Positions 1 to 5,814 of a stretch of DNA of 6,883 nucleotides are shown piece after piece. The notes under the pieces are model-generated. The model saw nothing but the letters and a program-made list of their open reading frames with translations, ran no database searches and was not told where the DNA came from. Source of the DNA: Pseudopedobacter sp. (GTDB lineage Bacteria; Bacteroidota; Bacteroidia; Sphingobacteriales; Sphingobacteriaceae); assembly GCA_014378285.1 (NCBI GenBank), contig JACMNZ010000201.1:1-6883 (forward strand). Reading direction: 5' to 3'. The position numbers and the translations under genes are program-made. The first letter of the stretch is position 1; each line of letters opens with the position of its first letter.

Positions 1-1
1 A

Positions 2-625
2 AGTAACATTAAAATGCTTTCCTACCTTTTTCAGGAGTTTGCTACAAATGAAGAAAGTGAGGAATTAATAAATATTTTTAATAAGAGTATAGATTATGTT
101 TTTCATTTGATAGAACAAATGGAGACGTTAAATAGCGTAGAAAACTTGCCATTAAATGTTTATGTAGAAGAATTTAACCTCAACAATTTTATTGAAGAAA
201 CAGTTAAATCTTTCAAATCTGTTGCAGAAGCAAAATCTATTAAGCTTAATCAAAACTTCAAAGCAAAAGAAAACATAATAAAGACCGACATAAATTTCCT
301 GAAAAGAGTTTTATACAACGTAATTTCTAATGCGATAAAATTCTCTCCTTTTGAAAAAAATATCTTTATCGATTTAGAATTTGTTAAAAATAATTTTTTG
401 ATTAAAATTAAAGATGAAGGACCGGGTATTTCTGAAGATGATAAGAAAAAACTTTTCGATAAATTTAATAAGCTTAAAAATAAACCTACCAATAGTGAAA
501 GTTCTTCTGGATTAGGTTTATTTATTGTTAAAGAATTATTGAAAAATCTAAAAGGTCAAATTGATGTTACAAGCAAAATAGATGTAGGGACTACTTTTAC
601 TATTATTTTGCCTAAAAGTATCTAA
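2..625 (+). CDS. Sensor histidine kinase, C-terminal part (5' end outside window)
   Basis: This is the C-terminal part of a two-component sensor kinase, which autophosphorylates on His and passes the phosphate to a response regulator. The frame is open to the left edge; the ATG at 14 is internal, because in-frame codons SNIK precede it. SNIKMLSYLF matches the part of a HisKA helix just after the H-box (HDLR.P..NIK type), so the phosphoacceptor His should lie a few codons outside the window. Counting from the Met at 14, the HATPase_c domain has an N-box (RVLYNVISNAIKFSP, about 98-112, with N102 and N106), a G1 box DEGPGI (134-139), an F-box LFDKF (147-151) and a G2 box SSGLGL (164-169), followed by the usual G..D..S..G.GTTF.I.LP end. 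All ATP-binding boxes are intact. No receiver domain follows; TAA at 623-625 ends it. The sensory domain, localisation and partner regulator cannot be seen. Base composition is very A/T-rich. Confidence 0.93.
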   Translation, partial: SNIKMLSYLFQEFATNEESEELINIFNKSIDYVFHLIEQMETLNSVENLPLNVYVEEFNLNNFIEETVKSFKSVAEAKSIKLNQNFKAKENIIKTDINFLKRVLYNVISNAIKFSPFEKNIFIDLEFVKNNFLIKIKDEGPGISEDDKKKLFDKFNKLKNKPTNSESSSGLGLFIVKELLKNLKGQIDVTSKIDVGTTFTIILPKSI

Positions 626-1641
626 TCAATTCCATTTAAAATTTCTATAGTTTGTTCTATCTGATTTTGACTGATATCTAAATGGGTAACAAACCTTATC
701 ATTTGTTTACCAAAAGTTCCAGATAAAATACCTTTTCCTTTAAGTTCTTCCACTAAGTTGTCCGCGTTTTTTGAATCGTTTAGCTCAAAGATCACAATAT
801 TGGTTTGCACCGGTAAAACCTGCTTTACAAAAGATAAATTTAACAGGCAGCTTTCTAACTGTTTTGCATGTAGATGATCAATTTGTAATCTTTCTACATG
901 ATGGTCTAATGCATAAATTCCGGCTGCAGCCAAAAAACCAGCTTGTCGCATCCCGCCACCTAAAACTTTTCTTACCCTTTTTGCATATTGGATAGTCTCT
1001 TTATTACCCAATAAGACCGAACCGACTGGCGCACCTAAACCTTTGGATAGGCAAACAGAAATACCATCAAAATATTTACCATATTCTTTCGCTTCATCTT
1101 TAGTATAAGCCAAGGCATTAAAAATTCTTGCCCCATCTAAATGGAGCTTTAGGTTTTTAAGTTTACATAAATGATAAATAGGCTCAATATCCTTTAAAAA
1201 ATAACAGCTTCCACCTCCACGGTTTACCGTATTTTCTAAAACAACCAAACTAGTATGCGGATGATGTATATTACCAATTGGATTAATTTCCTCTTCTATC
1301 ATTTCGGCACTAATAATTCCTCTGTCCCCGTTCAATAACCTAACGGAAGCTCCAGAATTAAACATAATCCCACCGCCCTCATACCTATAAACATGAGCAG
1401 TTTGATCAGCTATAATTTCATCTAAAGGTTGTGTGAAACATTTAATAGCAATTTGGTTAGTCATTGTGCCAGAAGGGCAAAATAACCCACCTTCCATACC
1501 AAAAAGTGCAGCAGCTTTTTCTTCCAAAGCATTTACGGTTTCATCCTCCCCAAAAACATCATCGCCAACCTTGGCAGTTATCATTGCCGCCATCATTTCT
1601 TCTGTTGGTTTGGTAACGGTATCACTTCTAAAATCTATCAT
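622..1641 (-). CDS. ltaE: Low-specificity L-threonine aldolase
   Basis: This is a PLP-dependent fold-type I enzyme that cleaves L-threonine or L-allo-threonine to glycine and acetaldehyde in the cytoplasm. The product is 339 aa, about the size of E. coli LtaE. It begins with the family signature (M)IDFRSDTVTKPT and DDVFGEDETVN (27-37). SGTMTNQIA (57-65) is the PLP phosphate-binding region. H83 in QTAHVYRYEGGG is the residue that stacks on the cofactor in this family. HLDGAR (167-172) supplies D169, which contacts the pyridine nitrogen, and R172. K200 in CLSKGLGAPVGS is the expected Schiff-base lysine. The ATG at 1641 is the only sensible start: an in-frame TGA lies 15 nt upstream (1657-1659) and the signature begins at residue 2. 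The leader is A/T-rich without a Shine-Dalgarno. The gene stands alone, divergent from the transglutaminase gene, and its TAG (622-624) overlaps the stop of the convergent kinase gene. Nothing is truncated. Confidence 0.97.
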   Translation of the reverse strand: MIDFRSDTVTKPTEEMMAAMITAKVGDDVFGEDETVNALEEKAAALFGMEGGLFCPSGTMTNQIAIKCFTQPLDEIIADQTAHVYRYEGGGIMFNSGASVRLLNGDRGIISAEMIEEEINPIGNIHHPHTSLVVLENTVNRGGGSCYFLKDIEPIYHLCKLKNLKLHLDGARIFNALAYTKDEAKEYGKYFDGISVCLSKGLGAPVGSVLLGNKETIQYAKRVRKVLGGGMRQAGFLAAAGIYALDHHVERLQIDHLHAKQLESCLLNLSFVKQVLPVQTNIVIFELNDSKNADNLVEELKGKGILSGTFGKQMIRFVTHLDISQNQIEQTIEILNGID

Positions 1642-1965
1642 ATATTTTTTTAAAAATCAGTATTTAAAAAGGGCATAAAAATATTTTTAAACATACAAGG
1701 TTTTTTTCACCGTTAAGGCATTAATAAAAATATGATTATCTGTAATAATAGCTTAATGCCTCTTAACTACTTAATGGTTTTATTCACTAAAATTTAGGCT
1801 TCTTTAAGTTATGGAATATAAAGTTTAAAGCTTCAATGTAGCGTGTATAATTTTTTATAAAATCTTGCAAATAATATAAAAACCAAACACATCAATCCAT
1901 ACCTTTATCCTTTAAAACAGAACAAAAATAATTTGGTTTTTAATAAAATTGTTTGTTTATAATCT
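1642..1965. other. Divergent intergenic region (ltaE / transglutaminase)
   Basis: These 324 nt separate two divergent genes and must hold both promoters. The DNA is very A/T-rich, with a 12-bp perfect palindrome AAAAATATTTTT at 1677-1688 and an imperfect inverted repeat at 1712-1767 (listed separately). I found no full match to the Bacteroidota promoter pair (TTTG and TAnnTTTG) on either strand. The nearest is TATGTTTA on the minus strand (1695-1688), which lacks a -33 partner. I see no open frame of note, and I make no promoter call. Confidence 0.6.
1712..1767. repeat. Imperfect inverted repeat, long loop
   Basis: The left arm GTTAAGGCATTAA (1712-1724) is complementary to the right arm TTAATGCC (1753-1760) plus TTAAC (1763-1767). 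This gives 13 base pairs with a 2-nt bulge (TC, 1761-1762) around a 28-nt A/T-rich loop. It lies 71-126 nt upstream of the ltaE start and about 200 nt before the transglutaminase start. No T-tract follows either arm, so it is not an intrinsic terminator. It could be an operator, a leader structure or a small repeat; the sequence alone does not decide. Confidence 0.5.
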
Positions 1966-2808
1966 ATGAAATTTAAAGTAAAATCTGAATTAAAATATAA
2001 AATAAAATCTGAAAGCACCATCATCTTAAGTATCCAGGCTTTAGAAACTGAACAAAAAATAGTTTCTGAAGAATTGGTTATTTCTCCAAAAACAGATTTT
2101 AAAGAGTTGCTATCATCTGCGGAAGCAAATAGATTAATAAGTTTAGCATTAAAACCCACAGAAAATTTATCCATTAGCTACCAAGCAATCGTGGAGAATG
2201 CTTTCATAATAAAAGAAATAAAAGAATTTAAAGAGGTAGATATTGCGAAACTTCCAAGCGATGTTTTATCTTATTTAAATCCTAGCAGATATTGCCAGTC
2301 GGATAAGATGTATCGTTTAGCAAATAATATGTTTGGCTACAAAAAAGATGATTTTGAAAAAGTGAAAGCATTAACCTATTGGATTTACTTGAACGTAGAA
2401 TATTTAAGTGGATCTACCAATTCCGAAACTTCTGCTTATGATACCGTTACACAACAAGCTGGTGTTTGCCGGGATTTTGCTCATTTAGGTATCGCATTAT
2501 GTAGGGCATTAACCATACCGGCCAGATATTTTACTGGTTACGCCTATCAACTTAAGCCTCAAGATTTCCATGCTTGTTTTGAAGCTTATATTAATGGCCA
2601 ATGGTTATTGTTTGATGCAACTAGGTTAATGCCGTTAAACGGAATGATAAAAATAGCTATTGGCAGAGATGCTGCCGATGCTGCCGTGGCCAATATTTTT
2701 GGTGATGTAGCTTTTATTTCTAGCAAAGTATCTTGCGAATTTTTAGATAAAGATTTTGAGCCATTTCACCAACATCATGAAAATAGATTTGCAATCAGTT
2801 ATCTATAA
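1966..2808 (+). CDS. Transglutaminase-like superfamily protein (bacterial COG1305 type)
   Basis: This 280-aa protein has the two-part layout of bacterial transglutaminase-like proteins. The N-terminal beta-rich domain (about 1-100, opening MKFKVKSELKYKI) resembles the bacterial transglutaminase N domain. A papain-fold core follows with the full triad: C168 in QQAGVCRDFAH, H202 in QDFHACFEAY and D217 in LLFDATR. The C-terminal stretch IAIGRDAADAAVANIFG (230-246) is also typical. Members usually act as cysteine proteases or amidases, or serve peptide-modifying pathways; true crosslinking is rarely shown, so the substrate is unknown. There is no signal peptide or membrane segment, which suggests the cytoplasm. 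The ATG is fixed by an in-frame TAA just 3 nt upstream (1960-1962). The TAA stop is at 2806-2808. The gene stands alone: the alpha-E, circularly permuted ATP-grasp and proteasome-like genes that often accompany this family are not in the window. I see no clear terminator after it. Confidence 0.93.
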   Translation: MKFKVKSELKYKIKSESTIILSIQALETEQKIVSEELVISPKTDFKELLSSAEANRLISLALKPTENLSISYQAIVENAFIIKEIKEFKEVDIAKLPSDVLSYLNPSRYCQSDKMYRLANNMFGYKKDDFEKVKALTYWIYLNVEYLSGSTNSETSAYDTVTQQAGVCRDFAHLGIALCRALTIPARYFTGYAYQLKPQDFHACFEAYINGQWLLFDATRLMPLNGMIKIAIGRDAADAAVANIFGDVAFISSKVSCEFLDKDFEPFHQHHENRFAISYL

Positions 2809-2914
2809 ATAATCAAAGTATGACTGTTTTTTTGTTTTTAAATTCTGAGAAATAAATTCTTCTAGTTGACTTTAAGACGCTTATCAAACTCAATTTAAAA
2901 AAAAAGAAAAACTA

Positions 2915-2945
2915 TTTGCAGGATAATACAGAAACTCTATCTTTG
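2915..2945 (+). promoter_or_regulatory. Bacteroidota-type promoter of the tRNA-Lys genes
   Basis: TTTG (2915-2918) is the -33 element and TATCTTTG (2938-2945) is a perfect match to the Bacteroidota -7 consensus TAnnTTTG, with 19 nt between them. A/T-rich DNA with an A9 run and further A-tracts (2893-2911) lies immediately upstream, as an UP element would. Transcription would start near 2950, about 30 nt before the first tRNA, leaving a short A/T-rich leader to be trimmed. This is the only promoter in the window that matches the consensus at every position. Confidence 0.8.
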
Positions 2946-2980
2946 CACAAATTAAAAAACGTTATTGTTTAATAATTAAT

Positions 2981-3053
2981 GATTCCTTAGCTCAGCTGGT
3001 AGAGCATTACACTTTTAATGTAGTGGTCCTGGGTTCGAATCCCAGAGGGATCA
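2981..3053 (+). tRNA. tRNA-Lys (anticodon UUU), copy 1
   Basis: This is a 73-nt cloverleaf. The acceptor stem GATTCCT pairs with AGGGATC (one T-G wobble) and the discriminator base is A3053. The D-arm is GCTC AGCTGGTA GAGC. The anticodon stem TTACA/TGTAG carries loop CTTTTAA, so the anticodon is TTT, read as Lys (AAA/AAG). The T-arm is CTGGG TTCGAAT CCCAG. The CCA tail is not encoded: CAA follows the discriminator, so it must be added by tRNA nucleotidyltransferase. The gene lies about 30 nt downstream of the predicted transcription start and ahead of a hairpin terminator. Confidence 0.98.
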
Positions 3054-3064
3054 CAAAAATTTAC

Positions 3065-3090
3065 AAGCCTCAGCGATTGAGGCTTTTTTT
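3065..3090 (+). terminator. Intrinsic terminator between the two tRNA-Lys genes
   Basis: AAGCCTCA (3065-3072) pairs with TGAGGCTT (3078-3085) around the 5-nt loop GCGAT, and a T-run continues to 3090. The stem is perfect and the layout is that of a Rho-independent terminator. It sits 12 nt after tRNA copy 1 and 17 nt before copy 2. It would end the copy 1 transcript unless there is read-through. Confidence 0.85.
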
Positions 3091-3107
3091 ATCTTCTTAA
3101 AAAACAT

Positions 3108-3180
3108 GATTCCTTAGCTCAGCTGGTAGAGCATTACACTTTTAATGTAGTGGTCCTGGGTTCGAATCCCAGAGGGATCA
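3108..3180 (+). tRNA. tRNA-Lys (anticodon UUU), copy 2
   Basis: All 73 nt are identical to copy 1, giving the same cloverleaf and TTT anticodon. Here the discriminator A3180 is followed directly by CCA (3181-3183), so the mature 3' end is template-encoded, unlike copy 1. Only 17 nt separate it from the preceding terminator, too little for a separate consensus promoter. Its expression therefore probably depends on read-through of the hairpin at 3065-3090. A second terminator follows. Confidence 0.98.
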
Positions 3181-3205
3181 CCAGATTTAGTATCAAAACC
3201 CCTCA

Positions 3206-3240
3206 AAACCCTGCAAATCAAATGATTGCAGGGTTTTTGT
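3206..3240 (+). terminator. Intrinsic terminator after tRNA-Lys copy 2
   Basis: AAACCCTGCA (3206-3215) and ATCA (3217-3220) pair with TGAT (3223-3226) and TGCAGGGTTT (3227-3236). The 14-bp stem has one bulged A (3216) and a 2-nt loop. The T-rich tail TTTTTGTTTTTG begins at 3234. It lies 26 nt after copy 2 and would close the tRNA transcript. Confidence 0.88.
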
Positions 3241-3448
3241 TTTTGAAAGAATTGTCAACATTTTCACCGATTCCCATAAAAAATTGAGTGATTTGGAGTG
3301 TGACCTTTAAATCTAATCTTCTCCCTTAATTTATACTATACCCTCTATTTTACAGCATGTTCATCAAACGGACATCTTGTATCATTCAGACTACATTTAA
3401 AATTTAATCTACAAGATAAATGTATATGGTCCTTCGGGATCTCAAATC

Positions 3449-3491
3449 AAAAAAAAATGCCCAATATCATCTGCAACGATATCGGGCATTT
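3449..3491 (-). terminator. Intrinsic terminator of katG
   Basis: Read on the minus strand, AAATGCCCGATATC (3491-3478) pairs with GATATTGGGCATTT (3468-3455) around a 9-nt loop. The 14-bp stem has one G-T wobble, and a T-run (the A-run 3449-3457 on the plus strand) follows. It starts 26 nt after the katG stop codon and is the expected end of a single-gene katG transcript. Because the upper arm also runs into TTT on the plus strand, weak bidirectional action is possible. Confidence 0.9.
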
Positions 3492-3516
3492 CTGTTCCTT
3501 TCTTTTTAAAGAAATC

Positions 3517-5814
3517 CTATTCGTCTTTCACGTCGTAACGGTCTAGCATCATTACCTTATCCCAAGCTGCGACAAAATCTCTTACGAAACGCTGTTGCCC
3601 GTCATCGGCAGCGTAAACCTCAGCAATGTTGCGCAATTGTGCGTTGCTGCCAAAAATCAGATCGCAGCGGGTAGCAGTGTATTTGGTCATTCCGCTTTTG
3701 CGTTCATTAATGTTGAATAACATTTCATTTTCATCTTGAGGAATCCATTCATAATCCATATTGGTAAGCACCCGGAAGAAGTCATTAGACAGCTGCCCAG
3801 GGCGGTCAGTAAATAGGCCGTGTTTAGAATAATCGTAATTTTGATCCAATACACGAAGTCCACCTACTAAAACCGTCCACTCTGGAGCATTTAAATTTAA
3901 GAGCTGCACTCTATCCAGAAATATTCTTTCAGATGGCACCCGGTAACCTATCTTATCATTATGGTAGTTTTTGAATCCGTCAGAAACAGGCTTCAAATAA
4001 TCAAAACTTTCTACATCAGTTAGTTCTTGAGTAGTATCCATCCGTCCTGGGGTAAAGGGCACTGTAATTTGCGTACCACCATCTTTAGCTGCCTTCTCTA
4101 TGGCAGTACAACCACCCAGAACCAATAAATCAGCTATTGAAACTTGCTTGTTACCCGATTGATTGGAATTGAAACCGCTTTGAATTGTTTTAAGAGTATC
4201 AAGAACCTTATTAAGCTCAGCAGGTCGATTAATTACCCAATTTTTCTGTGGTTCCAGAGCTATTCGAGCTCCATTAGCACCACCTCTTTTATCAGAATGA
4301 CGGTACACAGCAGCTGAGGACCAGGCTGCAGAAACCAATGCTGATATGCTTAATTCACTTCCGAGGATCTGATTTTTCAAATCGGCTATGTCAATATCGT
4401 TAACCAATTCATGATTACAAGCCGGAACTGGATCTTGCCACAACAAATCCTCTTTAGGTACTTCAGGACCTAAATAGCGATCTTTTGGTCCCATATCTCT
4501 ATGTGTTAATTTGAACCAAGCTTTTGAAAATGCCTCTGTGAAATAATCAAAATCATTTAAGAATTTCTCACATACTTTGCGATATGCAGGATCTACCTTT
4601 AAAGCAATATCAGAAGTCATCATCATCAAATCGTCCATCTTTCCATCTAAATGTGCATCTGGAGTTTTTGGAGCATTTGGGTTTATTGGCGTCCATTGGA
4701 TGGCTCCAGCAGGACTTTCTTTCTTTTTCCACTCAAATTTGAACAGATTAATCAAGTAGTCATTGTCCCATTGTGTAGGATCGGGCGTCCATGAACCCTC
4801 AATCCCATTGGTCATCGTGTAGTGGCCAAATCCCGTACCTTCTGGATTCTGCCAGCCCATACCCATGGCCTGAATGGGTGCTGCTTCTGGTGCTGGACCT
4901 ATCTTATCGGCAGATACCATACCATGACTTTTCCCGAATGCATGTCCACCCGCAATTAAAGCGACCGTTTCTTCATCATCCATCGCCATGCGCTTAAATG
5001 ATTCCCGAATTGCCCTGGCAGAATCCAAAGGTATACCGTTACCACCAGGTCCTTCAGGATTTACATAAATTAATGCTTGATGGGTAGCAGCAAGAGGGTT
5101 TTCAAGGTCCCGATTCTCGTCCGAAGGTTTTCCTTCCCAGCGGAGCGTTTGAGTCACCATTTCATCTGGATGACCTTTGTGAAATTCACCAGCTTTTGAT
5201 TCCTTAAAAGGCTTGCCGTTCCAGAATTCTGGCCCCCAGTATGTACTGCGGTCTGGTTCCCAGGCATCACGCCTACCACCGCCAAAACCAAATGTGGGAA
5301 AATTCATAATTTCTAGGCCGCAATTACCTGTCAAAACAATAAGATCTGCCCATGATAAGGCTGCACCGTATTTTTTCTTTATAGGCCATAGCAGGCGACG
5401 TGATTTATCTGTATTCCCGTTGTCCCACCAGGAATTGATCGGAGCAAAACGCTGCATGGCTTGCGCTGCACCACCTCGGCCGTCGGCAATACGATAAGAA
5501 CCCGCTGAGTGCCAGGCCATACGAATCATTTGCGGTCCATAATTAGCATAATCTGCAGGCCACCATTCTTTAGAGTCAACAAGCAACGCCTTAATATCCT
5601 CCTTAAGCTGCGAAAAATTGATTTTATTAAAAGCTTCTTTATAATTTTCATCACTCATTGGATTAGCAGCAGGCTGATCTTGGTGCAGGAGTTCCACTTG
5701 TAAACGGTTGGGCCACCAATCGTCAATCTGGGGAGCAGTTCCAATCGCTCCTCCTATTCGGGTACCTCTAAATGGACATTTCTCAAGATTTTCTGGATTA
5801 TCAACGTTATTCAT
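3517..5814 (-). CDS. katG: Catalase-peroxidase KatG
   Basis: This is a bifunctional haem enzyme that dismutates H2O2 and oxidises organic donors. The product is 765 aa, against 726 in E. coli and 740 in M. tuberculosis. The distal triad is R98, W101 and H102 in MIRMAWHSAGSYR. The autocatalytic Met-Tyr-Trp crosslink residues are all present: W101, Y250 (LIYVNPEGP) and M276 (KRMAMDDEE). The proximal site has H291 (GGHAFGKSHG), W342 (SWTPDPTQWDN) and D402 (TSDIAL). The mobile R439 (HRDMGP) is also kept. The second, haem-free half follows (about 460-765; SALVSAAWSSAAVYRHSDKRGG). The extra length is mostly in the loop between W101 and Y250, 149 residues apart here against 122 in M. tuberculosis. 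There is no signal peptide, so it is cytoplasmic. An in-frame TAA (5823-5821) lies just upstream of the ATG, and the next Met is residue 53. It is a single gene ending in a strong terminator. It is clearly richer in G+C than its neighbours. I see no recognisable OxyR or PerR site. Confidence 0.98.
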   Translation of the reverse strand: MNNVDNPENLEKCPFRGTRIGGAIGTAPQIDDWWPNRLQVELLHQDQPAANPMSDENYKEAFNKINFSQLKEDIKALLVDSKEWWPADYANYGPQMIRMAWHSAGSYRIADGRGGAAQAMQRFAPINSWWDNGNTDKSRRLLWPIKKKYGAALSWADLIVLTGNCGLEIMNFPTFGFGGGRRDAWEPDRSTYWGPEFWNGKPFKESKAGEFHKGHPDEMVTQTLRWEGKPSDENRDLENPLAATHQALIYVNPEGPGGNGIPLDSARAIRESFKRMAMDDEETVALIAGGHAFGKSHGMVSADKIGPAPEAAPIQAMGMGWQNPEGTGFGHYTMTNGIEGSWTPDPTQWDNDYLINLFKFEWKKKESPAGAIQWTPINPNAPKTPDAHLDGKMDDLMMMTSDIALKVDPAYRKVCEKFLNDFDYFTEAFSKAWFKLTHRDMGPKDRYLGPEVPKEDLLWQDPVPACNHELVNDIDIADLKNQILGSELSISALVSAAWSSAAVYRHSDKRGGANGARIALEPQKNWVINRPAELNKVLDTLKTIQSGFNSNQSGNKQVSIADLLVLGGCTAIEKAAKDGGTQITVPFTPGRMDTTQELTDVESFDYLKPVSDGFKNYHNDKIGYRVPSERIFLDRVQLLNLNAPEWTVLVGGLRVLDQNYDYSKHGLFTDRPGQLSNDFFRVLTNMDYEWIPQDENEMLFNINERKSGMTKYTATRCDLIFGSNAQLRNIAEVYAADDGQQRFVRDFVAAWDKVMMLDRYDVKDE

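Larger units (their letters stand above)
2979..3181 (+). repeat. Tandem direct repeat containing tRNA-Lys
   Basis: Bases 2979-3054 and 3106-3181 are identical, a 76-nt unit covering the whole tRNA with two bases before and one after. The period is 127 nt. Flanking sequences outside the unit are not clearly alike. This indicates either an old duplication whose spacers have diverged or homogenisation of the tRNA copies by gene conversion. Confidence 0.9.

Noticed and set aside
250..492. An 80-codon minus-strand frame opposite the kinase ATPase domain.
   Set aside because: It is antisense to the conserved N, G1 and F boxes; its serine, phenylalanine and leucine content is the complement of lysine- and glutamate-rich coding sequence.
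1688..1695. Minus-strand TATGTTTA as a -7 element for ltaE.
   Set aside because: It differs from TAnnTTTG at the last base and has no TTTG or TTG at the required upstream distance.
3374..3417. An 8-bp inverted repeat, ATCTTGTA and TACAAGAT, between the tRNA genes and katG.
   Set aside because: The arms are short, the loop is 28 nt and no neighbouring element gives it meaning.
2981..3517. A tRNA-linked genomic island or attachment site next to katG.
   Set aside because: No integrase or partial tRNA repeat flanks katG. The duplicated unit is a complete tRNA with its own terminator rather than an att-type 3' fragment.
4577..5703. Several plus-strand frames of 60-94 codons opposite katG.
   Set aside because: They lie antisense to a full-length KatG with every catalytic residue intact; their translations have no family features and follow from its codon bias.
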